From Flavobacterium flabelliforme (GTDB taxonomy: Bacteria > Bacteroidota > Bacteroidia > Flavobacteriales > Flavobacteriaceae): a stretch of 64,000 nucleotides of DNA. The notes under the pieces were generated by a model. That model had not been told where the DNA came from, did no database searches, and was given only the letters and a program-made list of their open reading frames with translations. Location: assembly GCF_017948675.1 (NCBI RefSeq), contig NZ_JAGFBU010000005.1:62001-126000 (forward strand), given 5' to 3'. Shown piece after piece: positions 19,255-28,039 of the stretch. Numbering within the stretch: position 1 is the stretch's first letter; the number at the start of each line of letters is the position of its first letter. Made by a program: the position numbers and the translations under genes.

Positions 19255-19389
19255 TACTTCTAATTATTTGTTAATTAGATACATTACCTGTACCGCTTCA
19301 TTGATTCTTATGGTTCAAAATCCAATTCCATCATATGCTAGATTTTTAAGATATATTGAACCAATCAAATCCCTACAAGCAACAAACTC

Positions 19390-19925
19390 CTAGTTTTCAT
19401 ATATAGAATGAATCCTAAATAAATTCTCAATTCCTTGATTAAGTAAATTTTCAATATCATCTTGGTCAGTATTTAAACCTGAGTATCTTGCTTGCATCCT
19501 TGCCAATTTATCTACGTAGTCCGATTTTATATCTTTGTAATCTGAAGAATCAAACTTATTTGTCATTAGTAATTGTCTAGCTTTACTTAGTCTATTTTCA
19601 TAGTCTTTAATTTGATTTAATAATTGTCCCTTTTCATTTTGTTTTTCTATAATCTGTTCTTTGTAAGCTTCCAAAATTATTATACTATATACCTTTTTAT
19701 ATTCTTGCTTTGGTGCATATTTTACAAGCTCTTTAAGAAATTTTTCATTCGCATTTTCCGCACTAAAACGGCGCTAACAACCTCTAAAACAATGATAATA
19801 AGTGTAATATTTATTACGCCCTTTTGATTTACTGCCTGATAAAATTTTATCACAAATTAGACAAATTAAAACCCTCTCAGCGGAATTTGCCTTGTAAAGT
19901 GTAATGTTAATATTGCTATAATTTG
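19390..19925 (-). pseudogene. Serine site-specific recombinase remnant (C-terminal part)
   Basis: Read leftwards from about 19925, one frame gives NITLYKANSAERVLICLICD, then KILSG...YYTYYHCFRGC, a stop codon, then RRFSAENANEKFLKELVKYAP, and runs into a 94-residue helical tail (19390-19674). The paired cysteines (CLIC and CFRGC) match the zinc-ribbon of large serine recombinases, and the tail matches their coiled-coil region. The catalytic N-terminal domain is absent, because the LytTR gene begins to the right at 19943. It marks former mobile-element activity at the edge of the defence island. Confidence 0.72.
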
Positions 19926-19942
19926 TTTGAAAATATTATTAT

Positions 19943-20638
19943 TTAAATCATTCGATGCCGTATTTCTTTATATTTTGAACGGCCGACTGGCAATAATTCA
20001 CCATTTTTAAGTAATATATTGTATTTTCCACCTGTTTCGACAACGAATTTATCGGCTTCATGCCAGCAAAGAATATAAGATTTATGAATTCTTTGAAATG
20101 ATGATGGAAGCAATTTTTCTAGTGATTCTAAAGTTTTATCATGCAGTTCAATATGTCCGTCTGATAAATACAGTTCTGTATAAATTCCTGCGCCTTTAAT
20201 GTATCTTATATCCTTAACCGAAATGAGTTTGATTGTTTTTGCTTTTTTTACAGCTAAAAACTGCATGTCTCCATTGGCTTGTTTTTCTGGAGATGTGAAA
20301 CGCGAAAAAGCTTGAGAAAGCCTGTTTTCATCAAATGGTTTTGGCACAAAATCTAATACTCCATAATTAAAAGCTGTTATGGCTTTATCGGTATATGCAG
20401 AGATAATAATGGTTTGAAAAGATCTCGCAACAACAGTTTTAAGAATGTCAAATCCGTCTTCCCCATTTAAGTTTAGATCAAGCAACACCAAATCAATCGA
20501 ATGCTCTTCGATTGTGGCTAAACCATTTTCAACTGAATCGCAAAGCAGAATGTGTACTTCTTTATCGAAAAAATCCCGAGTCATTCTTTCAATTCGTTTG
20601 GCAATTCTAGCCTCGTCTTCAATAATTAGAATCTTCAT
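19943..20638 (-). CDS. LytTR-family response regulator
   Basis: An N-terminal receiver domain (about residues 1-115) has the acidic pocket IEDE, the phospho-acceptor Asp in LVLLDLNLNGEDG and the conserved Lys in VPKPFDE. A LytTR DNA-binding domain follows (about 130-231): IRYIKGAGIYTELYL, LEKLLPSSFQRIHKSYI, and GELLPVGRSKYKEI. It overlaps the kinase gene by 4 bp, so the pair forms one two-component system. Divergence from the TonB receptor gene suggests that gene as a target, which is inference. Confidence 0.92.
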   Translation of the reverse strand: MKILIIEDEARIAKRIERMTRDFFDKEVHILLCDSVENGLATIEEHSIDLVLLDLNLNGEDGFDILKTVVARSFQTIIISAYTDKAITAFNYGVLDFVPKPFDENRLSQAFSRFTSPEKQANGDMQFLAVKKAKTIKLISVKDIRYIKGAGIYTELYLSDGHIELHDKTLESLEKLLPSSFQRIHKSYILCWHEADKFVVETGGKYNILLKNGELLPVGRSKYKEIRHRMI

Positions 20639-22281
20639 TTTTTATCAAAAATTTTAATTGTTGTCAGCCAGCCTTCTTCCACAGCAAAAGAATTAAATTG
20701 CCAGTTATCGTCGTAGCTTTCATTCAATCTGGCTTTGATATATTTAAAACCAGTACCGCTGCTTTTGTCTTTTCTTGTTGTTCGGTTTTTGGCTTTGGTT
20801 AACAGCGTATATTCTTTATAGTTTTTTTCTTTGGTAAAACTCAAACGGAAAACGATACAGGCTTGTTTTGGAGGTTGACTGTGTGTAATTCCGTTTTCGA
20901 CAATAGTATGAATAATTGCTGGAGGAATTTCTTCATTTTCATCGATATCTTTTTCCTCCCAATCATAACAAATTTCTTTCCGAAAGGACATTACTTGCAA
21001 ATGCTTTTGGCATAATGCAATCTCTTCTCTTATGGGAATAAGTGTTTCTTCGGCAATAGAATTCATAATATCAAATTCGTCTGCCAGCGCGCGAATGAAC
21101 ACAACGCCCTGCTGTGGAGATTCTTCGACCCAATCGATTAATGAAGTTAATGTATTTCGAAGAAAATGTGGCTGAATATTTTTCTTAATCAGTTCTAACT
21201 GCAATCTTGAAGAAAGCAATAGTGATGCATTATGTTCTTCTTCGATCGCTTTGGCCCTAATAGTATGAAGATAAAGCATAGACAATACGATGATCGTGAA
21301 AGCGATAAACAATCCAAAATCATAAAATATAAAATAATTTACCACCACGCTCACGAGTAAACCAAAGACAACAATTAAACCGCCCTTTATTTTTCGGACT
21401 GCTGCATCGGTAGCAATAGTAAGGGAAACAAGACACATAGCATAACTATAATAGATTGCGGTTATATCATAATGACCGTAATAAATAATATAGATAGCAA
21501 TAAGACTGAAAAACAAAAGAAATAAAAACAATCGCTTTTTTTTGAAGTCAAATTGCAACATGAAATACCACGGAACCAGCATCGATATAAAAAAAGTAAG
21601 ACAGCCAATGATTTTTAAACGGGTATAATATTGAGTATACGGTATGTCTATATAAAATTTGACATATTCTATTATTAATAAGCAGAAGAAAAGCAAACAA
21701 ATTATTCCGAAAAGCAAAACTGTGGCTTCTTTACGAGTACTGTTTATATATAGAAAAAAATAATAAATAGCAGCAATAAGAAAAGCGCCAGCCATAAGAT
21801 TCATGAAAGACATCACAATAAGCGGTGAGCGATGCAATCTTAAATAGCTTTCAAGTTCAACATTAATTCCGCGATGCGCCTCCCGACATTGCGATTGTGT
21901 TCCGATTACCTTTACAATGTGTTTGCCAATAGAAGCTAAATTTTCAGGAACTTGATAATAAGTCATTTCTGTTCCCGGTACTTCGGCCTGGCCTGATTGG
22001 GCCATTTTGCCATTACTTCCCACTAAAACGCCATCCCAATAAACATCAAAAGCACCAAAACTGTTAACCTTTAAACCTAATATTCCAGCATTTTTTTCGC
22101 GCTTAATCAGCTCTACAGGTATCTGAACTTTAAATATTGAATCTTCATGTTTTCCCAAATAATCTAGCACATAATCATCATCAGTATTGTACGTTACATC
22201 CGATTTCACGTAATCAGTATACTGTTCACAGGACGTGAACAAAAGCAGTAAAAAAGCGATAAAAAAGGTAAAACGATACAT
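20635..22281 (-). CDS. LytS/YehU-type sensor histidine kinase with lipoprotein-like N-terminus
   Basis: The kinase core has IQPHFLRNTLTSLIDWVEE with the phospho-accepting His, characteristic of the His_kinase (LytS) family, and an ATP-binding N-box IHTIVENGITHSQPP. Ahead of it are about seven hydrophobic segments between residues 165 and 365, and a periplasmic domain at about 20-155. I prefer the ATG at 22281 to the upstream one at 22320, because it begins a clean signal sequence ending in LLLLFTSC, a lipobox. The domain order resembles 7TMR-DISM kinases. It is co-transcribed with the LytTR regulator. Confidence 0.88.
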   Translation of the reverse strand: MYRFTFFIAFLLLLFTSCEQYTDYVKSDVTYNTDDDYVLDYLGKHEDSIFKVQIPVELIKREKNAGILGLKVNSFGAFDVYWDGVLVGSNGKMAQSGQAEVPGTEMTYYQVPENLASIGKHIVKVIGTQSQCREAHRGINVELESYLRLHRSPLIVMSFMNLMAGAFLIAAIYYFFLYINSTRKEATVLLFGIICLLFFCLLIIEYVKFYIDIPYTQYYTRLKIIGCLTFFISMLVPWYFMLQFDFKKKRLFLFLLFFSLIAIYIIYYGHYDITAIYYSYAMCLVSLTIATDAAVRKIKGGLIVVFGLLVSVVVNYFIFYDFGLFIAFTIIVLSMLYLHTIRAKAIEEEHNASLLLSSRLQLELIKKNIQPHFLRNTLTSLIDWVEESPQQGVVFIRALADEFDIMNSIAEETLIPIREEIALCQKHLQVMSFRKEICYDWEEKDIDENEEIPPAIIHTIVENGITHSQPPKQACIVFRLSFTKEKNYKEYTLLTKAKNRTTRKDKSSGTGFKYIKARLNESYDDNWQFNSFAVEEGWLTTIKIFDKK

Positions 22282-22406
22282 GAGATAAAGATATAATAAA
22301 TATCGAATAGATAAATGCATTTCAAAAGCTCATGGAGCCGTTGACATGTTTTAGAAGGCGGCATTTTATTTTATAAGCTAATCTTGCATTGTAAAAAACA
22401 GCACAC

Positions 22407-24782
22407 ATGAAAACCATAATAACTAGTATTTTAATTTTAATTTTTCATCTTTTTGGGCATGCACAGCAAACTACCATTTCCGGAAAAGTAGTAGACAAGT
22501 CAACTCAAGAAACGCTCCCATACGTAACGGTTTCAGTAAAAGATAACAACTTAAAAACAGTAATAATTGGTGTTACTGACGATCAGGGCGTTTTTACTTT
22601 GGAAGGATTACCAGTTGGGAAAATGACTATCTCTTTTAGCTTTATGGGATATCAAAATTACGCGCAGTCATTAGAAATTATTTCTGTTAAATCGAAAATA
22701 GAATTGGGAATTATTGGTTTATCTACAGATGCTGTACAATTAAACGCTGTAGAAATTAGCGGACAAAAACCAAACATCAGCTTAAAGCTGGATAAAAAAG
22801 TTTTTGAAGTTGGCAAAGATGTGCTTTCGCAAAATGGTTCTGCAAATGATGTCTTAAATGGAGTTCCGTCTGTTGCGGTCAGTCCAACGGGATCGGTAAG
22901 TCTTCGTGGTAATAGCAGTGTATTGGTATTGATTAACGGTCGTCAATCGGGTTTAACCCAAAATAATGCTCTTGATCAAATCGCAGCTGACCAAATTGAA
23001 AGAATTGAAGTAATTGCCAACCCTTCATCGAGATATGATGCTTCGGGTTCGGCAGGAATTATCAATATTATCTTGAAAAAAAACAAAAAAAGCGGTTTTA
23101 GCGGTCAGGTACGACTGGTTGCCGGTTCCCCAAATGACAGCCGCCTTAATCCGAGCATCAATTATAAATCCGATAAGATCAATATATTTTCTAATTTCAG
23201 CATCCGATCTTCTGATTATGTTGGATTGTATACTACCAATCAAGCTACTGTGAATAACGGCACAACAAGCTATTTAAACCATATACAAAACGAAGATCGC
23301 CACGACGATGGTAAATTAATTTACATTGGCGCCGATTATTTTATTGATGACCATCGCACCATTACAGCCGCTTTTCTAAAAAATGCCACAAAAGACAATG
23401 ACAAAACTCATTTATTGTATGATTACAGTAATGCCGCTGCTGCAAAAGACAGCATTTTGACAAGAGAAGGAAAATCATTAGAAAAAAGAGATTACAATCA
23501 ATTCGAATTTAATTATACGCAAACGTTTAAACAGCCAGTCAAAAAATGGACGATCGATGTTCAGTACGACTGGTGGAACAGCGATAAAGACTGGAACCTT
23601 GTAACACAGCGTTTGTATCCTACTGGATTTACTTATCCCAGCATTAGAACGAGCTCAATTGGCAGCAGTGAAGATTTGCTGGTTCAAAGTGATTTTACAC
23701 AGCCTATTGATAGTATTTCAGCATTTGAATTTGGCGTTAAAACAGAAATTCGTAAAGTTTCCAGTAATTTTCTAGCTGAACAGCAAGAAGGAAATGATTG
23801 GAATATTTATCAAAATATTGATAACGACATGAATTACAATGAAACCATTGCTAGCGCTTACGCGCAATACAGCAATAAGAATGGAAGATTTAATTATATG
23901 CTGGGTTTGCGTAATGAGTTTACCAAAATTGATATTACAGATATAAAAAACACTTATAATAATGACAAAAAATACAATAGACTGTTTCCTACTGTGAATT
24001 TAAGTTATAAGTTTAAAACATCGACTTTACAGTTAAATTACAGCAAGCGTATAAATCGTCCGCCTTTGTATGCCTTATATCCTTTTAACGAACTGACCGA
24101 TATAAATTCTCAATATATTGGGAATCCAGATCTTAATCCATCGTTTACAGATGTGTTTGAACTGGCTTTTCTTAAAACATGGAAAACTTTTACACTGAAT
24201 CCTTCTGTTTATTACCAATGGGAAAGGGGCTATATTCAGGATTTTACTTATCGTGAAAATGATATATTTTATACAACGCCTATTAATATTCAGCATGAAA
24301 TACGAAGTGGAATAGAACTCTCCACATTATATAATCCGCTAAAATGGCTGCAGGTAAATATGGAAATGAATTTTTATCATTTTAATCAAAAGGGAAGTTA
24401 TCAGCAGGAAGACCTTGACTACGAAGGCCAAACTTTTACAGGACGTTTGAGTACACAGATTAAATTTCCTGCAAAATTAAGTTTTCAGGGCCGTTATAAC
24501 TTTCGCGGTAAACAACAAAATGCGCAAACAAAAAACGATGCATTGCAGTCTCTTGATTTTGGTTTAAGTAAAACGTTATTAAAAGAAAAAGCTACTCTAG
24601 TGTTTGATGTCACCAATGCTTTTAACTTACGCCAAAATAAAAGCACTACAACCGGAACAGATTATTATGTTACTGAAAACAGTATTCCTAATGCAGCTCG
24701 TTATCGTCTTAGTTTTGTTTACCGCTTTAACTTAACGGATCCAAAAACAATTAGACAAGCGAATAATGCTAATCGGAATTAA
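22407..24782 (+). CDS. TonB-dependent outer-membrane receptor (CarboxypepD_reg-like, OMP_b-brl_3 type)
   Basis: A signal peptide (first ~19 residues, ending GHAQ) is followed by a CarboxypepD-regulatory-like domain (TISGKVVDKSTQETLPYVTVSV, about 22-105). Next is a plug domain, about 120-230, with VLNGVPSVAVSPTGSVSLRG and VLINGRQSG, then a large beta-barrel rich in Tyr and Asn. At 791 residues it fits the outer-membrane beta-barrel family common in Bacteroidota. The substrate cannot be read from sequence, and no SusD partner is present. It diverges from the LytTR/LytS system across a gap of about 125 bp. Confidence 0.9.
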   Translation: MKTIITSILILIFHLFGHAQQTTISGKVVDKSTQETLPYVTVSVKDNNLKTVIIGVTDDQGVFTLEGLPVGKMTISFSFMGYQNYAQSLEIISVKSKIELGIIGLSTDAVQLNAVEISGQKPNISLKLDKKVFEVGKDVLSQNGSANDVLNGVPSVAVSPTGSVSLRGNSSVLVLINGRQSGLTQNNALDQIAADQIERIEVIANPSSRYDASGSAGIINIILKKNKKSGFSGQVRLVAGSPNDSRLNPSINYKSDKINIFSNFSIRSSDYVGLYTTNQATVNNGTTSYLNHIQNEDRHDDGKLIYIGADYFIDDHRTITAAFLKNATKDNDKTHLLYDYSNAAAAKDSILTREGKSLEKRDYNQFEFNYTQTFKQPVKKWTIDVQYDWWNSDKDWNLVTQRLYPTGFTYPSIRTSSIGSSEDLLVQSDFTQPIDSISAFEFGVKTEIRKVSSNFLAEQQEGNDWNIYQNIDNDMNYNETIASAYAQYSNKNGRFNYMLGLRNEFTKIDITDIKNTYNNDKKYNRLFPTVNLSYKFKTSTLQLNYSKRINRPPLYALYPFNELTDINSQYIGNPDLNPSFTDVFELAFLKTWKTFTLNPSVYYQWERGYIQDFTYRENDIFYTTPINIQHEIRSGIELSTLYNPLKWLQVNMEMNFYHFNQKGSYQQEDLDYEGQTFTGRLSTQIKFPAKLSFQGRYNFRGKQQNAQTKNDALQSLDFGLSKTLLKEKATLVFDVTNAFNLRQNKSTTTGTDYYVTENSIPNAARYRLSFVYRFNLTDPKTIRQANNANRN

Positions 24783-25053
24783 TATAGTTTTCGACTTTTA
24801 TATTCCCTTAATTAATAAAAAGTGAATTTGAAGATACTAAATGAGATTTACATACAATATTTTTTTGAATTCTTAAGCGAGAACGAGACTCTAACCAATT
24901 TTATTATAATCAATAAAGTCAGCAGAAAGACAAATAAAGCTAATCATAAACATGCTTTACTATAATTTGGATTTGAATAATCAACTGTCTTACTTTAAGG
25001 CATCAAAAAATATCAAAATAGGTATAAGTTGTTAGATTGTAATCCCTGCGATC
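24783..25053. other. Intergenic region with a degraded repeat copy
   Basis: No gene is visible. From about 24918 to 25053 the sequence resembles the 123-bp repeat at reduced similarity (AGAAAGACAAATAAAGC, later ATATCAAAATAGGTATAAG and AATCCCTGCGATCC). It seems to be an older, decayed unit. Confidence 0.5.
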
Positions 25054-25302
25054 CACACAAAGACAAACAACACTAATGGAAGACATTGGTGTTGTTTTTT
25101 TATAATTTATACTATTTTAGGTTTTCAAAAAAAATCAAAATTGGTATCAAGTGTTCGACTATAGTCCCAGACAGTCAACACAAAGACAAACAACGCCATT
25201 GGAAGACAATGGCGTTGTTTTTTTATAATTTATACTATTTTAGGTTTTCAAAAAATGTCAAAATAGGGAGAAGGTTTTCAATTGTAGCCCCTGACAGCCG
25301 AC
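25054..25302 (+). repeat. Array of two 123-bp intergenic repeats (copies 3 and 4)
   Basis: Two units in tandem, again with a 123-bp period (hairpins at 25071 and 25194). The stems differ from the other copies but still pair: copy 3 has AACACTAATG with CATTGGTGTT, and copy 4 has AACGCCATTG with CAATGGCGTT. Paired substitutions show that the hairpin itself is conserved. Confidence 0.88.
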
Positions 25303-25312
25303 CATAATTCAG

Positions 25313-25349
25313 AAACCTCCAAAGTTATTTGATTTTGGAGGTTTTTTTT
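25313..25349 (+). terminator. Terminator closing repeat array 2
   Basis: AAACCTCCAAA pairs with TTTGGAGGTTT around a 10-base loop and is followed by a run of T. It starts about 10 bases after the last repeat. It can serve the TonB receptor transcript, and the A/T-rich flanks may allow function in both directions. Confidence 0.7.
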
Positions 25350-25447
25350 GATTCGTACAATTTTTGAAATTTTTCCTAATAACTGTTAGCACCTGAATCC
25401 AGAGAGATTAAAGATTCGAAGAACGCAAGGTCTCAAACTGAAAGCTT

Positions 25448-26263
25448 TCAATTAAACCAAACCTCTTTGTTTTTAAAATCAATAGTAAAAACATATCTAC
25501 TAATTGCTTCAAAATTGAGGACTCCATCATATATAATGTCTCTAACGAAAGGTTTTATCTTAAGATTTTTTTTACCCATAATAAATTCCGATTCTTGGTT
25601 ATTTCCATCATTATCATTTTGAACTTTCCAAATCTCTGCACTTTCCTTTGAAAGAAGTAATGGACCGCTGTTTCCAGAATCAAAAAGAAACCAATAAATA
25701 TTATTAGCCTTTGGTATTCCAATAAATATATTCAATTCTGATCCTTCCAAACCATTGGCAAATCTAGTTAACAAAGGTGATTTTCCATTTAGTCTCTTTT
25801 TAGCGGAAGCTTTATTCTCGATTATTATCATATTTTTAGAGAGATCAATCGTAAGAATAGATTCTTTAAAAGATTTAAGAGATATAATACCATCAATTCT
25901 TGCAAAATCTTTAGGTAGAATGCTCATTAAATCCCAGACGCTTACCGTTTGATGTAATATGTTTGTTTTACCAATTGTAAGCGAAATATTATTTGCTTTT
26001 TGAGCCTTAATTATTTCTCCACTCATCCTGAATCCAGTTATGCTACCGTATATGTCTTTATGAAGGGATTTTGCAATTTCTGGTGAAATAAACGTATCAG
26101 CACCACCTGTATCAAAGAGGAAATTATATTTTTTCCCTTCAATGAAAACATCTACTGTTTTCATATTTTCAATATAAGGCTTCAATTGGATTGTGTCTTG
26201 TGCAAAACAACAAAGGTTAAAAGTTAACAATACCAGAATGAACATTGTTTTTTTTGTTTTCAT
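25448..26263 (-). CDS. Secreted aspartyl protease-like protein
   Basis: A signal peptide (MKTKKTMFILVLLTFNLCCFAQ) leads into a retropepsin/pepsin-like fold. The first active-site loop is NFLFDTGGADTFIS (about residue 50), and a second, WFLFDSGNSGPLLLS (about 190), looks like the partner loop. One chain therefore may carry both lobes, at only 271 residues. The substrate is unknown. It stands alone between the repeat array and an AraC-type regulator gene. The protein could instead be a non-catalytic relative, but both Asp-Thr/Ser-Gly motifs are intact. Confidence 0.75.
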   Translation of the reverse strand: MKTKKTMFILVLLTFNLCCFAQDTIQLKPYIENMKTVDVFIEGKKYNFLFDTGGADTFISPEIAKSLHKDIYGSITGFRMSGEIIKAQKANNISLTIGKTNILHQTVSVWDLMSILPKDFARIDGIISLKSFKESILTIDLSKNMIIIENKASAKKRLNGKSPLLTRFANGLEGSELNIFIGIPKANNIYWFLFDSGNSGPLLLSKESAEIWKVQNDNDGNNQESEFIMGKKNLKIKPFVRDIIYDGVLNFEAISRYVFTIDFKNKEVWFN

Positions 26264-26427
26264 AATTCTTTTTGCTTACTCTAAAATTGGTTTTCAGCAT
26301 GTCCCCTTTAGACAAAATCGTCTTTGTTTTAATTGGGAACAAAATTGAATTATTATCTTTCCAAAAACGACCGATTTTATAAAGTCGAACTAAATAATCA
26401 GTGATTGAAAAGAGTTAATGTTTTTTT

Positions 26428-27591
26428 TTAATTTGTTTTAGAAAATTTATTTCTATATTCTGTAGGGGTTAAAGCTGTATATTTTTTAAAAGCAGTGTTA
26501 AATGATGATTTTGAATTAAAGCCTACTTTGTATAAAATTTCCAAGGCAGTAAAATCACTTTTAGAATAATTTCGCAATAATTCCATTGCATTTTCTATAC
26601 GATATTGATTTACAAAATCAAAAAAACGCATATTCATATTTGAATTAATCAAAATCGACAATTCACGAGCAGGCATATTCATTTGTGAAGCGAGATTTTG
26701 CAATGTTAGAGATGTATCTAAATAAGGTTTTTTTTCTATCATATATCTTTTTAGAATTTCGATTTGAAAAGTTAAAGTATTATTTTTCTTTTTTTCTTCT
26801 TTTAATATGGTTTCGGGTATGTGTTTTATTGTAAAATCTTTTACCAATTGTAATTCAGTTCTGATTCCTCTAAAAAGTTCTGAATATTTGAGCGCTTTTA
26901 TAACAAACCAACTTATTGCTACCAATGCAATGATTTCTAAAAAGCTATTAATAAATATCAAAAGTTGATGATAATCTGTATATCTTAAAATATTTTTGAA
27001 CGTTGCAAAATAATGAACACCCACGAAAACTATGGTAATTTGAAACAGCCATTTGTAAACAAAATCGTTAGAATAAGAATAATTTTCAAGATAGATTTGT
27101 CTATACTTTTTCAATACAACAAAAATCATAATAATGTATATCATATATTGTATCTCTATCATATACTGAAAAATTATCATTTCAGCAGTTTCGAAATGAT
27201 GTGTAAAAAAATATTTCTTTTCAAGATCATTTGCCCAATAAATTCTAAAAACTAAAATTAAATTTAGAATAAAAAAAGGTGTAATGTGTAGTAAATGTTT
27301 TCTTTTTAGTTGAAAATCAGTATAGCAAAGAGATAACACATACAAATAGAATAGAGGTATATTTAACAAAATAATTGTCCATCTAAATATTTCTAAATTT
27401 GGTTGAATATTAATAATTGTGTCAGAAATAAAAAATCCACTTGTGTCAACAGCTGTAAGAAAAAGATAGAATGCAAAAAGTTGATTTGGAAGTTTTTTTT
27501 TGGTTTTAACCGTGAGTAAAAATAAAATAAGAAGTAATAATATAAAAACAGAAATTATAGCAGTGGTTTTTAGAAAATTAAAACTATCCAT
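26428..27591 (-). CDS. Membrane-bound AraC-type transcription regulator
   Basis: About seven hydrophobic segments fill residues 8-235. A C-terminal AraC/XylS DNA-binding domain (about 285-387) follows: LQNLASQMNMPARELSILINSNMNMRFFDFVNQYRI, then ILYKVGFNSKSSFNTAFKKYTALTPTEYRN. This layout, a multi-pass membrane sensor fused to AraC, is common in Bacteroidota. The ligand is unknown. A perfect TAnnTTTG box lies about 85 bp upstream on the same strand. Confidence 0.87.
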   Translation of the reverse strand: MDSFNFLKTTAIISVFILLLLILFLLTVKTKKKLPNQLFAFYLFLTAVDTSGFFISDTIINIQPNLEIFRWTIILLNIPLFYLYVLSLCYTDFQLKRKHLLHITPFFILNLILVFRIYWANDLEKKYFFTHHFETAEMIIFQYMIEIQYMIYIIMIFVVLKKYRQIYLENYSYSNDFVYKWLFQITIVFVGVHYFATFKNILRYTDYHQLLIFINSFLEIIALVAISWFVIKALKYSELFRGIRTELQLVKDFTIKHIPETILKEEKKKNNTLTFQIEILKRYMIEKKPYLDTSLTLQNLASQMNMPARELSILINSNMNMRFFDFVNQYRIENAMELLRNYSKSDFTALEILYKVGFNSKSSFNTAFKKYTALTPTEYRNKFSKTN

Positions 27592-27676
27592 TTATGTAGT
27601 ACTTGTTTTATTTTTAAATTTTTTATTTCAATCAATAAAAAAATCGGCTCTAATTTAGCTAGGCATTCTTATTAGG

Positions 27677-27684
27677 CAAATATA
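27677..27684 (-). promoter_or_regulatory. Bacteroidota -7 box of the AraC-type regulator gene
   Basis: On the minus strand the sequence reads TATATTTG, a match to TAnnTTTG, 85 bp before the start codon. No good -33 TTG was found at the usual distance. Confidence 0.4.
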
Positions 27685-27779
27685 TGAAATAACAATACAG
27701 ATGAAATTAATCAAAATTATTTGACTGATAATTTCTTTAAATCCTGCAAAAAATGGTTCGTAAACAGGTTCGTAAGGAC

Positions 27780-27904
27780 CACACAAAGACAAACAACGCC
27801 ATTGGAAGACAATGGCGTTTCTGTTTTCACATTTATACTATTTTAGGTTTTCGAAAAACGTCAAAATTGGTATCAAGTGTTCGACTGTAGTCCCTGACAG
27901 CCCA
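27780..27904 (+). repeat. Single 123-bp intergenic repeat (copy 5)
   Basis: One full unit, from CCACACAAAGACAAACAACG to CCTGACAGCCCA, with stem AACGCCATTG / CAATGGCGTT. It lies between two minus-strand genes, so it does not end any plus-strand gene. This argues against a purely terminator role. Confidence 0.85.
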
Positions 27905-27909
27905 CCAAG

Positions 27910-27939
27910 AAACTCCTTAAGAAATTAAGGAGTTTTTTT
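27910..27939 (+). terminator. Terminator-like hairpin closing copy 5
   Basis: AAACTCCTTAA pairs with TTAAGGAGTTT around a 4-base loop, followed by a T run. It begins about 5 bases after the repeat, as in the other arrays. Confidence 0.65.
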
Positions 27940-27994
27940 ATTTTATGAGTTTTATAAAAGATCGAATTATTGTAAAATTTCGTTTTAAATCAAA

Positions 27995-28022
27995 AAAAAG
28001 CCACTTTCAAAAGTGGCTTTTT
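27995..28022 (-). terminator. Bidirectional terminator after the glycosyltransferase gene
   Basis: AAAAGCCACTTT pairs with AAAGTGGCTTTT, with A and T runs on either side. It lies about 18 bp beyond the stop of the minus-strand glycosyltransferase gene. Confidence 0.75.
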
Positions 28023-28039
28023 AAATTACAATATAAAAT

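Noticed and set aside
18726-19389. CRISPR array from the repeated units
   Set aside because: The units are 123 bp, conserved over their whole length, with no variable spacers and no cas genes.
25086-25307. 73-codon frame that contains the same peptide twice
   Set aside because: The peptide repeat is only the translation of two 123-bp repeat units. The frame has no independent support.
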